Of a stretch of 43,565 nt of DNA, positions 1 through 9,688 are shown in pieces. The position numbers were made by a program, and so were the translations under genes. The notes under the pieces are model-generated. The model was given only the letters and a program-made list of their open reading frames with translations. It was not told the origin of the DNA and did not search any database. The first letter of the stretch is position 1. Each line of letters starts with the position of its first letter. Source of the DNA: Pyrinomonadaceae bacterium (GTDB lineage Bacteria; Acidobacteriota; Blastocatellia; Pyrinomonadales; Pyrinomonadaceae); NCBI GenBank assembly GCA_030841105.1, contig JAVEDE010000035.1:1-43565 (forward strand), given 5' to 3'.

Positions 1-3000
1 CTGACCCATTGACCGGCGGGCGGCAGCGCGCCCATGTAGCGACGCGAAGCCGTGCCGTCCGCGCCCCATGGAATAATGTTCGCGCCCCAGTAGGCGCGGT
101 GATCCCATACCCCGTCGTTCCATTGCAACATCATCTCGCTGGGAGTGTTCGCCGGGTCGAGATAGACGTAAGTAATTAACTTGTCACCGGCGTTGATCGC
201 GAGAGTGCCGGTCGCGTTGTAGAAGTAGTGTTGGTGGATGCCGCCGAAGATGTTGGACTGGTGCGCGGAGAGGCCGGAGAACGGCGGCGGGTTCGTCCCC
301 ACCCAGTTCCAGCCCTCGCTATCTCCCCCCAGAATACCGCCCGTCGGCACTGCATCCTCGATCCAGATCACATCGCCCGACGGCGTCGGGGTGGGAGTGG
401 GTGTCGGCGTCGGAGGCGGCGGCGTCGGTGTCGGCGTCGGCGTAGCCGTAGGGGTAGGTGTCGGTGTCGGTGTCGGAGTCGGTGTTGGCGTAGCTGTAGG
501 CGTGGGGGTTGGAGTTGGCGTTGGTGTCGGAGTTGGAGTAGGCGTCGGAGTTGGTGTCGGAGTTGGTGTCGGAGTCGGAGTCGGGGTCGGAGTGTTGTTG
601 ACGACGACGCTCACCGGACTTGAAGTCGTGGAAGCCCCGGCGGCGTCGGTGGCTTTGGCGTTGATGGTGTAGCTGCCCGCGGCGACGTTGTTCCAAGCAA
701 ACGTGTAGGGCGCAGCCGTGTCCGTGTTGAGCAGCGCGCCGTTGGCGTAAAACTCTACCTTGCTGAGCGCGCCCTCGGCGTCCGTGGCGTTGGCGGCGAT
801 GGAGATGCTGGCCGGGGCGGTGAAACTCGCACCGTTGGCCGGACTCGTAAGGCTGACGGACGGGGGCGTGTTGGCGGGCGGCTGCGCTCCCCCGGACGCC
901 ACTTTCACGGTCAGGAAATTGGTCGCTTGATTGGCGACGTTCGATTGCCCGGTGAGATAGACATTGCCCGCCGGGTCAATCGCCATGTCGTAGACGAGAT
1001 CGTTCGAGAACCCGACGGGGCGATGTACCCACTCGCGCGTGCCGTCGGGTTTGTACTTGATGGTCGTGAAGTCGTAGTCAGCCCCGGTCTGCGACTGGAG
1101 CGCGACGTAGGCGTTACCGGCGGCGTCCAAGACCAACTGGTTGTCGCCGTCCCACTTGCCGGGGCTGCCATAGGTGCGTTCCCACAGCAGCGTGCCGTTG
1201 GGGTCATACTTGAGCGTGACGGCCTCTGCGTTCTGGAAGTCGGCTTCGAGCGAATCGCCGGTGGCGTAGATGTTGCCGCCGTCGTCAATGGCGATCTCCC
1301 TGATGATGTCGTTTTCGGGCGCGCTCCAGTTCCGACTCCACAGGAGCGAGCCGCCGCCGTTATATTTGAGCAGGAGGAAGTCGCGCCGGTTGTCGCCCGG
1401 CCAGTTGAAACCGAAGACGCAGACGTTGCCCTGCTTGTCGAGCGACAACCCGTTGGCGGTCTCGATGTCGAACCCCGTGTCGCTCTCCGGCGCGTCGAAC
1501 TGCGCCGCCCACAGAGTGTTGCCCGCCGGGTCGTACTTGATTGTGTAGATATCTTGCTCGCCGCCGCACGTGGCCGTCGAGACGCTCCCGGTGACGTAGA
1601 TGTTGCCCGCCGCGTCCACCTCCACATCTTCCGCGCCCGCGCCGCACTGGTTATAACCCTCAAAGCGACGCACCCACGCCTGCGTGCCGTCGGGGGCGTA
1701 CTTCACGGTGGCGTAGCCGAAGCCGATGCGAACGCCGAGAGTGCCGCCTGTCGAGTAGCCTGTGACGTAGGCGTTGCCCGCCGCATCGAGTTTCAGGCTC
1801 GTCGCCCGATCATCCCAGCCCACCGGTCCGTCGTAATACCTGACCCACAACTGTGTGCCCGCTGGATCGTATTTGATGGTCACGTAGTCTTGCTCGTGCG
1901 CGCCGTAGGCGTAACCGGCGACGTAGACGTTGCCCGCGCCGTCAACGGCGATGGCCGTCGGAGCGTCTATGTAACCGCCCGCGCCCGCGAAGCGACGCGC
2001 CCACTGCTCCGTGCCCGCGGCGTTGTACTTGACCGTCACGATGTCTTTGTCTGCATCGTCGCCCGCGGCGTTGTTGGAAGTGCCGGTGACGTAGACGTTG
2101 CCCGCGCCGTCGGCCGCCACGCGCGCGGCCGCATCCGCGTCGCTCGCCGCGCCGTTATACGATGCGCCCCACGCCATGGGCGGGGCGTTCGGATCGGTCG
2201 GCGTCACACCCGGCGGGAGCGGCCCGGCCGCCTCGAAGTTTTGCGACGCGCCGGGGGGCAGCGCGCTCCAACTCGCCGAGGGCGGGGCGAACGTGTAATC
2301 GGTCTTCGCGGGCGACAGTTTGAGCGCCGCGCCCTGCGACAGCGGGCCGACGGAGTAGTTGCCGCCCGCGTCCGTCAGCGCCGTCCGCACCACCTCGCCC
2401 GTCGCAGTGCGCGTGACGGTCATCGTCACGCCCGCGATGGGGATCGTCTTCTCCGGCGTGCTCAGTTGGTGGAGCACGCGCCCGGTGATGTAGAGGGTCG
2501 GGTTCGGGTCAACGAACTTCAAGGTGACCGTCGTCGAGTTGGCGCTGCGCGCCTCGGCGTCGTCAACGGCGACCGCCCAGAAGTTGTGCGTGCTCTCCCG
2601 CGTGTCGCGGAAGGTGACGCTGTAGGGCGCGGTCGTGTCCGTCCCGATGAGCGCGCCGTCAGCCCAGAAGTTGACGCGGTTGATCGCGCCGTCGGTGTCG
2701 GTGGCGTCGGCCGTGATCACCACGTCCGTGTTGATCGAGACCTGCGCGTTGTTCGCCGGGCTGATGATGCGCGCCGTCGGTGCGACGTTGGCGACTACCG
2801 AATTGATCGTCACGTTGACGGGATTCGACAGCTTGACGTTGCCGGAGTTATCCACGGCCTTGACCGTGAGCGCGTGCGCGCCCGTCGTGGGGTTGTTCCA
2901 ACGGAAGGTATAGGGGGCGACGTAGTCGCTGCCGAGCAGGATCGAGTCGGCGTAGAACTCGACGGCCGTGACCGTGCCGTCGGAATCAGTGGCCGCGGCG

Positions 3001-4994
3001 TTGATGTTGACGTGGGTGACGGCGTTGAACGTCGCGTTGTTCGAGGGGCTGGTGATGGCCGCGGTCGGCGGGTTGTTCACGGGCGTCGGGGTCGGGGTCG
3101 GCGTGGGCGTGGGCGTCGGGTCTCCGGCGCGGCGGATGCTCACGTTGTCGAAGAATGATTTATTCAACCTCTCGCCGTTGCCGGAGGCGACGAACAGCCC
3201 TGCGTAGGCGTTAGTCGGTAGCGCAATCGTCTCGGTCGCCGCGAGCGTATACGTCTGGCCGTCGGGCGAGACGTAACATTTGAACACGTTGCCGGTGCGG
3301 TTGATCTTGAGCCAGTAAGGCGCGCGACCCGCGCCGCCGGAAGTCCACGTCGTCGGGTTGTTCGGCTCGTAACGACGATAGACTTCCAGCCCGTCGTAAC
3401 CGCCGACCACGTTCAGGGAGATGTGCCGCGCCCCGGCCGTCAGGTTCTCGCGGAACATGACGCCGGTGAGACTGATGTTCGAAGTGTTGTCGAGACGCGA
3501 GACGCGCGCGACGATCTCGCCGTCGCCGTTCAGCGGTTGGAAGGTGTAGTGGAACGAATCGGCGGGCGAGCCGTGGACGATCTGGCCTGCGCCTTCGACC
3601 GCGAGGTTGCCGCCGTACTGGTTGGCCTTGCCCGCCACGCCGACCGCGCCGATGTCTTGATCGAGCCAGGGGGCGGGGGGCGGCGCAGGCGGCACGGGGA
3701 AAGTTGATGTCGGGAACGGGCGATACAGCGGGTCGCCGAGATAGACCATGTGCCACTTCAGCCAGAGCGTGTTGCGGAAGAGTGCATCGCCGACGTTCGC
3801 GCCGCGAAAGAGGTCGCGGAGGATGCCGTCAACGCGCGGCTGTGCTTCGGTGAACGGTTCGGTGATCGAGCCGGCCGTGACGGTGAGGCCGTGCGCGATG
3901 GCGTTGGGAATCCAGCCCGTGCCGCCGCGCGGGTTGTTGGCCGCCGCGCTTTCTAAGTGGAAGCCGATTGAACCTTGCGCCCAACTGAACGCGTCGTTAT
4001 ACAGGAGCAGGCTGTGCCAACCGGCGTAGAGCGCGGCGTTGTCACAACGCAGTGGAGCGGGCGACGTGCCGAACAGAGCCTCGTAGGAATCTTCGATCAC
4101 GTCGAAGCCCTTCTCGCGCGCGAACTCGGCCGCGCGGAAGATGTTCCAGTCAGGCTCTAGGTAGCCCACGTCGGCCTGCGTGTAGACCAACTGTCCGCGG
4201 TTGCGGTCGAAGCAGCCGCGCCCGCGCAATCCTTGTGTCTCCGCCGTGATCGCCTTGTCCACAAGTCCTTTGGCGAGGGCGGCGCTCGGCGCGTCCAGAC
4301 GCCACACGGAATAGACGTTCTTCGCTCCCGTCTCGTCGCGGTAATTGGCGAGCGTTTGCAGAGGCGTGTAGATGTTCGCCTGCGTCTGCTGCTCGGCATA
4401 GTAGGGGTTGTCGAGAGTCGCCGGTTCGATCTCGTCCCACACGTCGGCGAGAAATTGATCGAGCGAACGGCCGCCCTCCGGCTGTCCCTGCGGCGGGGCT
4501 TCCCCGATCTCGAAGGGGACTTTGAAGCTGTTGACGATGTACAGAATGTTCTGCCGCCCCACGAGGTTGAGACACTGTTGGACGGGAGCTTTGACGGTGC
4601 TCAAAAATTCGGCGTAGCTGAGATAGACGGGCGACGAGGGCGAGACGGCGCACTTGCGCGAGGCCGGGATGTTGCGCCGCGCCATGTAGTAGGCGGCCAC
4701 GTCGGCCGACTCCGCGTCGTTCTCGTTGTAGACGACCAGCACACGCTCGTTGAGCGGTAAGTTGACGGCGAGAGGTTGGACGGGCGGCGCGTCCGCGCCT
4801 TGCGACGCGGGCGACGAGGCGACGGCGGCGCGTGCGCTTTCGTCCGTCCGGCGCGCGGCGGCGGTGTTGTTATTGGCGGCGCGCGCACGCGCCCCGGAGA
4901 GGGTCAAGGCGAGCGGAAGGTTGAACACGAGCGCGAAGGCGGCGCAGAGACGCAACAGTTGCCCGACGTGTCGCCGACGAGGCGGATGAGACAT
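1..4994 (-). CDS. Giant secreted TIGR03790 / Ig-like / SBBP-repeat protein, C-terminus beyond window
   Basis: An open frame runs without a stop from ATG 4994-4992 off the left edge (1664 codons seen). A GGAGGA ribosome site lies 6 nt upstream. Residues 1-38 form a signal peptide (Arg-rich start, Leu/Ala core, ARARAA end). Residues about 75-420 look like the TIGR03790 family and end in the typical [13 protein letters not shown]. Then come a LamG/DUF1349-like domain (430-620), a short Pro-Thr linker, two bacterial Ig-like domains (640-830), a carboxypeptidase-regulatory-like domain (830-900), a series of SBBP beta-propeller repeats (940-1355, recurrent GNVYVTG), a third Ig-like domain, a long Pro-Thr linker (1466-1537) and the start of a C-terminal domain beginning [15 protein letters not shown]03790 has no known biochemical function; as I recall it occurs in genomes with exosortase homologues. 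A large exported surface protein is the likely role. Confidence 0.85.
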   Translation of the reverse strand, partial: MSHPPRRRHVGQLLRLCAAFALVFNLPLALTLSGARARAANNNTAAARRTDESARAAVASSPASQGADAPPVQPLAVNLPLNERVLVVYNENDAESADVAAYYMARRNIPASRKCAVSPSSPVYLSYAEFLSTVKAPVQQCLNLVGRQNILYIVNSFKVPFEIGEAPPQGQPEGGRSLDQFLADVWDEIEPATLDNPYYAEQQTQANIYTPLQTLANYRDETGAKNVYSVWRLDAPSAALAKGLVDKAITAETQGLRGRGCFDRNRGQLVYTQADVGYLEPDWNIFRAAEFAREKGFDVIEDSYEALFGTSPAPLRCDNAALYAGWHSLLLYNDAFSWAQGSIGFHLESAAANNPRGGTGWIPNAIAHGLTVTAGSITEPFTEAQPRVDGILRDLFRGANVGDALFRNTLWLKWHMVYLGDPLYRPFPTSTFPVPPAPPPAPWLDQDIGAVGVAGKANQYGGNLAVEGAGQIVHGSPADSFHYTFQPLNGDGEIVARVSRLDNTSNISLTGVMFRENLTAGARHISLNVVGGYDGLEVYRRYEPNNPTTWTSGGAGRAPYWLKINRTGNVFKCYVSPDGQTYTLAATETIALPTNAYAGLFVASGNGERLNKSFFDNVSIRRAGDPTPTPTPTPTPTPVNNPPTAAITSPSNNATFNAVTHVNINAAATDSDGTVTAVEFYADSILLGSDYVAPYTFRWNNPTTGAHALTVKAVDNSGNVKLSNPVNVTINSVVANVAPTARIISPANNAQVSINTDVVITADATDTDGAINRVNFWADGALIGTDTTAPYSVTFRDTRESTHNFWAVAVDDAEARSANSTTVTLKFVDPNPTLYITGRVLHQLSTPEKTIPIAGVTMTVTRTATGEVVRTALTDAGGNYSVGPLSQGAALKLSPAKTDYTFAPPSASWSALPPGASQNFEAAGPLPPGVTPTDPNAPPMAWGASYNGAASDADAAARVAADGAGNVYVTGTSNNAAGDDADKDIVTVKYNAAGTEQWARRFAGAGGYIDAPTAIAVDGAGNVYVAGYAYGAHEQDYVTIKYDPAGTQLWVRYYDGPVGWDDRATSLKLDAAGNAYVTGYSTGGTLGVRIGFGYATVKYAPDGTQAWVRRFEGYNQCGAGAEDVEVDAAGNIYVTGSVSTATCGGEQDIYTIKYDPAGNTLWAAQFDAPESDTGFDIETANGLSLDKQGNVCVFGFNWPGDNRRDFLLLKYNGGGSLLWSRNWSAPENDIIREIAIDDGGNIYATGDSLEADFQNAEAVTLKYDPNGTLLWERTYGSPGKWDGDNQLVLDAAGNAYVALQSQTGADYDFTTIKYKPDGTREWVHRPVGFSNDLVYDMAIDPAGNVYLTGQSNVANQATNFLTVKVASGGAQPPANTPPSVSLTSPANGASFTAPASISIAANATDAEGALSKVEFYANGALLNTDTAAPYTFAWNNVAAGSYTINAKATDAAGASTTSSPVSVVVNNTPTPTPTPTPTPTPTPTPTPTPTPTPTPTPTPTATPTPTPTPTPTPTPTATPTPTPTPPPPTPTPTPTPTPSGDVIWIEDAVPTGGILGGDSEGWNWVGTNPPPFSGLSAHQSNIFGGIHQHYFYNATGTLAINAGDKLITYVYLDPANTPSEMMLQWNDGVWDHRAYWGANIIPWGADGTASRRYMGALPPAGQWV
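385..600 (-). repeat. Low-complexity tract encoding a Pro-Thr linker
   Basis: About 215 bp of GGNGTNGGNGTN-type repeat (plus strand) encode roughly 70 alternating Thr-Pro residues on the minus strand, with a few Ala and Ser interruptions. It separates the third Ig-like domain from the C-terminal domain of the giant secreted protein. A shorter tract of the same kind lies near 3080-3125. On the plus strand it gives a spurious Val-Gly ORF. Such tracts can expand or contract by slippage. Confidence 0.85.
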
Positions 4995-5118
4995 GATCTT
5001 TCCTCCGAAGCCGATGTGACGCATTTGATAATGTATAGATACGCTTAATGCGAGAGCTTTTCCGCAGGCGGCGCGGCGTCCGAACGCACGGGGGCGGGCA
5101 AAGCCTGACGCGCCCGAC

Positions 5119-5520
5119 TCAAGAAGTTTCGGGCGGGACGCTGACCATCTTCCGCAGCAGTTCTTGCAACGTGCGGCGCGGGTCGGAGCACAGCCCGGCG
5201 TGCACGGCCGACGTTTGGACGATGGTGCTGCGCGGTGCGACCAGCCAGTCGAAACGCGCGCGGCGCGGCAGGCGGCCGATTGCGCCGCCGCGCTCGCCCC
5301 CCTCGCAGATCAAGCGGATGGCTTCGAGGTGCGCTCGCAACTCGCCCACGTCCAGATTCGGCGCGAACGCCGCTAGTCGCCGCTCGTCCAACTCGAACGC
5401 GGCGTTCAGGAAGTCGGCCGTCTGGCACGAGAGGATGACGCCGACGTTCATAAACTCTTCGCGCTCGGCGTGCGGCACGACGCGCACGACGGCGTAGTTA
5501 AACGAGTGACGCTCTGACAC
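5119..5520 (-). CDS. DUF3037 family protein
   Basis: A 133-aa protein beginning [16 protein letters not shown] and containing the family hallmark [12 protein letters not shown] near residues 20-32, as remembered for DUF3037. The start chosen is GTG 5520-5518: it has a GAGGAGG ribosome site about 9 nt upstream and gives the usual DUF3037 N-terminus. A longer in-frame start at 5577 would add 19 residues read through the upstream gene. It overlaps the 3' end of the HipA-like gene by 23 nt, so the two are translationally coupled. The HipA-like/DUF3037 pairing recurs in bacteria, but DUF3037 has no established activity. No membrane segment or signal peptide is visible. Confidence 0.8.
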   Translation of the reverse strand: MSERHSFNYAVVRVVPHAEREEFMNVGVILSCQTADFLNAAFELDERRLAAFAPNLDVGELRAHLEAIRLICEGGERGGAIGRLPRRARFDWLVAPRSTIVQTSAVHAGLCSDPRRTLQELLRKMVSVPPETS

Positions 5521-6298
5521 GCGCTGCCTCCTCGGCGAAAAGTCTGGGCGGTTCGAGCCGCCGCACAAGGTAGTCAACGTAAGCTTGCCGGAACTCGCCC
5601 GCGCTCTTGAACGTCGTGTCCGCGGCGAGCCACACGTCTGGAATGAGCGAGACGATTTCGCCGACGACTGCGGGCGTCAGGCGTGCGGCCAGCGTCTCGT
5701 CGAGTTCTCCTAACAACGTCGCGGACGGCAGCAGGACGTGGTCTTTGATGAGTGCGAACGCGGCGCGGCTGCGTTCCAGATAGTTTGCCCAGGTGTGATG
5801 AAAGTAGAGCGACGCGCCGTGATCTATGAGCCAGAGCCGCTTGTGCCACATGAGCATGTTGGCGTTGCGCGGCGTGCGATCAACGTTCGTCGTGTAAGCG
5901 TCGAACCAGACGACCGTGGACGCCTGTTCGGGACTCAACTTCTCGACAAGCGGATCATAGGTGACCGAACCCGGCAGGTAATCGAGCGCGAGGTTGAGTC
6001 CGACGCTCGCCTTCAAGAGGTCTTGAATCTCCGGGTCGGGTTCTGTCCCGGCGAGCGCCGCGTCGAGTTCGACGAAAACTATTTCGGGAACTGGCAAGCC
6101 GAGCGCGCGGCCGATTTCGCCCGCCAAGAGTTCCGCGACGAGAGCCTTCGGCCCTTGCCCCGCGCCGCGAAATTTCAGCACGTAGAGTCCGTCGTCGTCC
6201 GCCTCGACAATCGCGGGCAGCGAACCGCCCTCGCGCAGAGGCGTCACGTAACGCGTCGCCGTCACCGTTCGCACATTTACAGTCAAACTATCTCTCAC
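5498..6298 (-). CDS. HipA-like kinase family protein
   Basis: A 266-aa protein. Kinase-type features seen are a Lys in YVLKF (residue 42), a helix-C-like Glu in AGEIGRALG (61), a catalytic-loop-like segment VVWFDAYTTNVDRTPRNANML with D140 and N145/N147, and LIDHGASL with D159 in the DFG-like position. It is much shorter than HipA toxins (about 440 aa) and lacks their N-subdomain; no HipB-like antitoxin is adjacent. A GTG start at 6298 is used; the later GTG at 6274 (MRTVTATRYVTPL) fits the usual family N-terminus and may be the true start. It lies 27 nt after the LLM oxidoreductase gene and overlaps the DUF3037 gene. Substrate unknown; toxin-antitoxin function is not shown. Confidence 0.8.
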   Translation of the reverse strand: MRDSLTVNVRTVTATRYVTPLREGGSLPAIVEADDDGLYVLKFRGAGQGPKALVAELLAGEIGRALGLPVPEIVFVELDAALAGTEPDPEIQDLLKASVGLNLALDYLPGSVTYDPLVEKLSPEQASTVVWFDAYTTNVDRTPRNANMLMWHKRLWLIDHGASLYFHHTWANYLERSRAAFALIKDHVLLPSATLLGELDETLAARLTPAVVGEIVSLIPDVWLAADTTFKSAGEFRQAYVDYLVRRLEPPRLFAEEAARVRASLV

Positions 6299-6325
6299 CC
6301 CCGAACTTGAACGACAACTACTTGA

Positions 6326-7339
6326 TCAAGCCGCCTTCCGACCGGCCATCAACCCAGCGACGATCTCGAAAGAATGCAGGCGCGCGGCGTGGCTGTAAAT
6401 CTGCGCCGTCAACATGAGTTCGTCGGCCTGCGTCACTTCGATGAAGGCTTCGAGACCACGGCGCACCGTCTCCGGCGAGCCGACGACGGAACACGCGAGC
6501 ATGTGCTCGACGCCCGCCCTCTCCATCTCAGACCATTCTGCTTCCAGCGTCTCGTCCGGCGGTTGCAGCAGTCCCGGCACGCCGCGACGCAGGTTGACGA
6601 ACTGCCTTTGGACGGACGTGAACAGACGCCGCGCCTCCGCGTCCGTGTCGGCCGCGAACACGTTGAAGCCCGCCATCGCATACGGCTTCGCAAGTGTTTC
6701 GGACGGCCGGAAACGGCTGCGGTAAACTTCGAGCGCCTGCAACAGGTAGTCGGGCGCGAAGTGAGAGGCGAAGGCGAACGGCAGCCCGCGCGCGGCGGCC
6801 AGTTCCGCGCTGAACAAACTTGAGCCTAAGAGCCAGATGGGCACGTTCAACCCTGCGCCGGGGACGGCGCGCACGGCCTGACCCGGCCTGACGGGAGCGA
6901 AGTAGTTTTGCAACTCGGCCACGTCTCGCGGGAAGTCGTCGTCGGCTGCGGCGAGGTGGCGTCTGAGTGCGAGAGCCGTGCGTTGATCCGTGCCGGGCGC
7001 GCGGCCGAGACCCAGATCAATCCTTCCGGGGTAGAGACTTTCGAGCGTGCCGAACTGCTCGGCGACGACGAGCGGCGCATGATTCGGCAGCATCACGCCG
7101 CCCGACCCGACGCGGATCGTCTCCGTGCCCCCTGCGACATAACCGATGAGCACGGCGGTCGCCGCGCTCGCGATGCCGCGCATATTGTGGTGCTCGGCCA
7201 GCCAGTAACGGCGATAGCCCCACCTCTCGGCGTGCCGCGCGAGGTCAAGCGTCTCGCGGAACGTCTCGCCAATCGAGCCACCCTCTTTGACGGGCGCGAG
7301 ATCGAGCACCGAGAAAAATGTGTTGTCTAAACTTCTCAT
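6326..7339 (-). CDS. LLM-class flavin-dependent oxidoreductase (luciferase-like monooxygenase)
   Basis: A 337-aa protein of the bacterial luciferase-like TIM-barrel family. Visible family features are the N-terminal [29 protein letters not shown] (residues 44-60), the [15 protein letters not shown] strand-turn, [15 protein letters not shown] and a C-terminal region ending in [14 protein letters not shown]. The family uses reduced FMN supplied by a partner reductase; the group with AEHHN resembles YhbW-type proteins, with unknown substrates. It starts 24 nt after the hisA stop with no convincing ribosome site, so it may be a trailing gene of the histidine transcript. No role in histidine synthesis is known for this family. 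Confidence 0.88.
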   Translation of the reverse strand: MRSLDNTFFSVLDLAPVKEGGSIGETFRETLDLARHAERWGYRRYWLAEHHNMRGIASAATAVLIGYVAGGTETIRVGSGGVMLPNHAPLVVAEQFGTLESLYPGRIDLGLGRAPGTDQRTALALRRHLAAADDDFPRDVAELQNYFAPVRPGQAVRAVPGAGLNVPIWLLGSSLFSAELAAARGLPFAFASHFAPDYLLQALEVYRSRFRPSETLAKPYAMAGFNVFAADTDAEARRLFTSVQRQFVNLRRGVPGLLQPPDETLEAEWSEMERAGVEHMLACSVVGSPETVRRGLEAFIEVTQADELMLTAQIYSHAARLHSFEIVAGLMAGRKAA

Positions 7340-7363
7340 ATTTTTACGACGACGCGCCGCCCC

Positions 7364-8128
7364 CTAGTTAACTTTTCCCGACTCCGTCACAGTCTCTTTC
7401 GCGGCGACGGCAACCCGGTTCGCCTCGGCCAGAGTAAAACGTTTTTCGTAAAACGCCTTCCCGATAATCACGCTGTCAATCCTGCCCGCGCACGCAAACT
7501 TCAGACGCTCAATCTCCGCGAGTGTTGACACGCCGCCCGAAGCCGTGACGGCCACGCCCGACGAGAGCGCGACCGCGCACGTCTGCTCGACGTTCACCCC
7601 TTCAAGCATCCCGTCGCGCGCCACGTCAGTATAGACGATCCGCGCGACGCCCGACGCCGCCACGCGTGCGGCGAGTTCGACGGCGCTGATCTCCTCCTGT
7701 TTCTCCCACCCGCGCGTGACCACCCGCCCGCCACGCGCGTCAATCCCCACGGCGACGCGTTCGCCGAACAGCCCGACGAGTTCAGACAGCAGTTCCGACG
7801 ACTCGACGACCAGCGTGCCGACGACGACCCGCGCCGCGCCGTGTTCGATCATCCCGCGCACGTCCGCCACGCTACGCAAGCCGCCGCCGAACTGAACTGG
7901 TATCCGCACGGCCTCGATGATGCGCCGCGCCACCTCACGGTTCGGCGATGCGCTTTCGGCAAACGCCCCGTCGAGATCAACTACGTGCAGCATGCGCGCG
8001 CCCGCCGCCTCGAAGCCGCGCGCGATCTCCACCGGATCGCCGTCGTAAATTTTGGCTTCCGCCTTACGCCCCTGCGTCAGACGCACGCATTGACCGTTTC
8101 TCAAATCAATCGCAGGAATAATCAACAT
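7364..8128 (-). CDS. hisA: ProFAR isomerase HisA (phosphoribosylformimino-AICAR-ribotide isomerase)
   Basis: A 254-aa beta/alpha barrel that catalyses the Amadori rearrangement of ProFAR to PRFAR in histidine synthesis. It begins MLIIPAIDLRNGQCVRL, with catalytic Asp8, has the first phosphate-binding half VQFGGGLRSVADV and the second catalytic Asp in IVYTDVARDGML, and ends with VTASGGVSTLAEI. Length is normal for the family. It lies last of the his genes, after hisN, rather than between hisH and hisF where hisA is usually found. The 50 nt between the hisN stop and this ATG are made of 14-bp tandem repeats, and no strong ribosome site is seen (GTGAGAAATTAG before ATG). Confidence 0.95.
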   Translation of the reverse strand: MLIIPAIDLRNGQCVRLTQGRKAEAKIYDGDPVEIARGFEAAGARMLHVVDLDGAFAESASPNREVARRIIEAVRIPVQFGGGLRSVADVRGMIEHGAARVVVGTLVVESSELLSELVGLFGERVAVGIDARGGRVVTRGWEKQEEISAVELAARVAASGVARIVYTDVARDGMLEGVNVEQTCAVALSSGVAVTASGGVSTLAEIERLKFACAGRIDSVIIGKAFYEKRFTLAEANRVAVAAKETVTESGKVN

Positions 8129-8133
8129 CTAAT

Positions 8134-8189
8134 TTCTCACACTTCATTTCTCACGCTTCATTTCTCACGCTTCATTTCTCACGCTTCAT
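8134..8189 (-). repeat. Four tandem 14-bp repeats between hisN and hisA
   Basis: Unit on the minus strand: ATGAAGCGTGAGAA, four copies (8176-8189, 8162-8175, 8148-8161, 8134-8147); the last has one change (GTGTGA). The hisN stop codon lies inside the first copy. Each unit carries an ATG that opens the micro-frame M-K-R-E-K-stop, whose TGA overlaps the next unit's ATG in an ATGA arrangement. Confidence 0.9.
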
Positions 8190-8964
8190 TTTTGACGTGG
8201 CCGAGCACGGTCTCGTAGAGGTGTCCGTTGGTGGAGATGGCGTTGCCACCGCGAATCGTGCGCCGCCCGCCCCAGTCTGTGAACGTCCCTCCGGCCTCTT
8301 CGAGGATGGGCAAGAGCGGCGCGCAATCCCACACGTTCATCAACGGGTCGAGCATCACCTCCGCGCGCCCGGTGGCGACGAGGACGTGCCCGTAGCAATC
8401 GCCCCACGTGCGCCGCGCGCCCGCCGCCTGCTCCAAACGGCGCGCGGCCTCGCCGAAGCCGTAACGCTCGCACGTCCCGAAGTCCGTCGAGAGCAACAAG
8501 GCATCCGCGAGCGTCGGCGTGGCGGAGACGCTCGCGCGCGTGTCGTTCCGGAAGCAGCCCGCGCCGCGCGCCGCGTAGACGATCTCGCCGAGCGCGGGCA
8601 AGTTGACGACGCCCAGACAAACCTCGTCCGCGATCTCCAAGCCGATGAGGACGCCGTAGAGCGGCACGCCGTGGACGAACGAGTAAGTGCCGTCAATCGG
8701 ATCAATGATCCACTGCCTGCCGGACGAACCCGCGCGCCTCTCTTCCTCTTCGCCGAGCACGGAGTCGTGCGGGAATCGTTCTTCGATGCGCGCGCGGATG
8801 AACCTTTCGGCTTCGCGATCCGCCTGCGTCACGAACGAGCCGTCGGCCTTGCGTTCGGGCGTGAAGGGCCGCCGGAAGTGGCGCAAGGTGATCTCGCCCG
8901 CCCCGCGCGCGAGTCCGACGGCGAACTCCAACAACTCCTCCAACCCCGTTTCATCCTGTTTCAT
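8179..8964 (-). CDS. hisN: Histidinol-phosphatase, inositol-monophosphatase type (HisN)
   Basis: A 261-aa metal-dependent phosphatase of the IMPase fold. Motifs in order: Glu-rich GEEEE (metal ligand, about residue 71), WIIDPIDGTYSFVHG (motif I, about 85-99) and MNVWDCAPLLPILEEAGG (motif II, about 208-225). Several IMPase-fold proteins dephosphorylate histidinol phosphate; position inside a his operon that has a monofunctional HisB (no HAD phosphatase domain) and no PHP-type HisJ makes that role very likely here. It starts 22 nt after hisIE behind AAAGGGG. Its last codon and stop lie in the first of four 14-bp repeats leading to hisA. Confidence 0.9.
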   Translation of the reverse strand: MKQDETGLEELLEFAVGLARGAGEITLRHFRRPFTPERKADGSFVTQADREAERFIRARIEERFPHDSVLGEEEERRAGSSGRQWIIDPIDGTYSFVHGVPLYGVLIGLEIADEVCLGVVNLPALGEIVYAARGAGCFRNDTRASVSATPTLADALLLSTDFGTCERYGFGEAARRLEQAAGARRTWGDCYGHVLVATGRAEVMLDPLMNVWDCAPLLPILEEAGGTFTDWGGRRTIRGGNAISTNGHLYETVLGHVKNEA

Positions 8965-8986
8965 TTCACGCCCCTTTAATCCAGTT

Positions 8987-9688
8987 TCATTTCGCGCTCC
9001 GCTTCCCCTCGCGCCCGGCCAGTTCCGACTCGATCTCTTCCAACCCGACGCCGCGCTCGACCAGCAACACGAGCAGATGATAGAGCAAATCTGAGACTTC
9101 GCCGGCGAGCGCGTGCGAGTCTTCGTTCTTTGCCGCGATGATCGTCTCGGCCGACTCTTCGCCCACCTTTTTCAAAATCTTATCCAACCCCTGCTCGAAC
9201 AGGTAGGTCGTGTACGCGCCTTCTGGACGTTCCCGCCGCCTGCTCTCGATCAGCGCGTACAGCCCCGCGAGCGTCGCGCCGAGCGAGCGCGGCGATCTTG
9301 TCTTAACGTCGCCTTCGCTCTCGCTGAACTCATTCACACCTTCAACCTTGAGTTCACACGCACTTTCGATCTCGTGTTGGAAACATGAGCGCGCGCCCGT
9401 ATGACAGGCCGGGCCTGATGGCTCGACGAGCGCGATGAGCGCGTCGCGGTCGCAGTCAACCGCGACGCCGACGACGCGTTGCGTGTGGCCTGATGTTTCG
9501 CCCTTGTGCCAGAGCGCGGCGCGCGAACGCGACCAGAACCACGTCTCCCCTGTGTCGAGCGTGCGCCGCAAACTCTCCGCGTTCGCGTAGGCGACGGTGA
9601 GCACCTCGCGCGTCGCCGCATCTTGCACGACCACGGGGACGAGGCCGCGCTCGTCGTAATTCAAATCCTCCAACGCGTATTTCGTCAT
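8987..9688 (-). CDS. hisI: Bifunctional phosphoribosyl-AMP cyclohydrolase / phosphoribosyl-ATP pyrophosphatase (HisIE)
   Basis: A 233-aa fusion carrying out steps 2 and 3 of histidine synthesis. The N-terminal HisI domain (about 1-125) has [19 protein letters not shown] and the zinc-site cysteines in [11 protein letters not shown] and [12 protein letters not shown]. The C-terminal HisE domain (about 137-225) has the helical pyrophosphatase signature [16 protein letters not shown] and [13 protein letters not shown]. The linker is Glu/Ser-rich and somewhat long. Its ATG overlaps the hisF stop by 4 nt, so translation is probably coupled. Confidence 0.94.
   Translation of the reverse strand: MTKYALEDLNYDERGLVPVVVQDAATREVLTVAYANAESLRRTLDTGETWFWSRSRAALWHKGETSGHTQRVVGVAVDCDRDALIALVEPSGPACHTGARSCFQHEIESACELKVEGVNEFSESEGDVKTRSPRSLGATLAGLYALIESRRRERPEGAYTTYLFEQGLDKILKKVGEESAETIIAAKNEDSHALAGEVSDLLYHLLVLLVERGVGLEEIESELAGREGKRSAK

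Noticed and set aside
238..672. Plus-strand ORF rich in Val-Gly repeats
   Set aside because: It is the reverse reading of the Pro-Thr linker of the minus-strand giant protein, whose frame is open from 4994 to the window edge with domain matches throughout.
927..3158. Long plus-strand ORF of 743 codons
   Set aside because: Arg/Val-rich shadow in GC-rich DNA opposite the SBBP and Ig-like domains; no family features.
5498..6298. Classical HipBA toxin-antitoxin module
   Set aside because: The kinase-like protein is far shorter than HipA and no HipB-type HTH gene is adjacent; the partner is a DUF3037 protein.
8134..8189. CRISPR array
   Set aside because: The 14-bp units are directly adjacent with no spacers.
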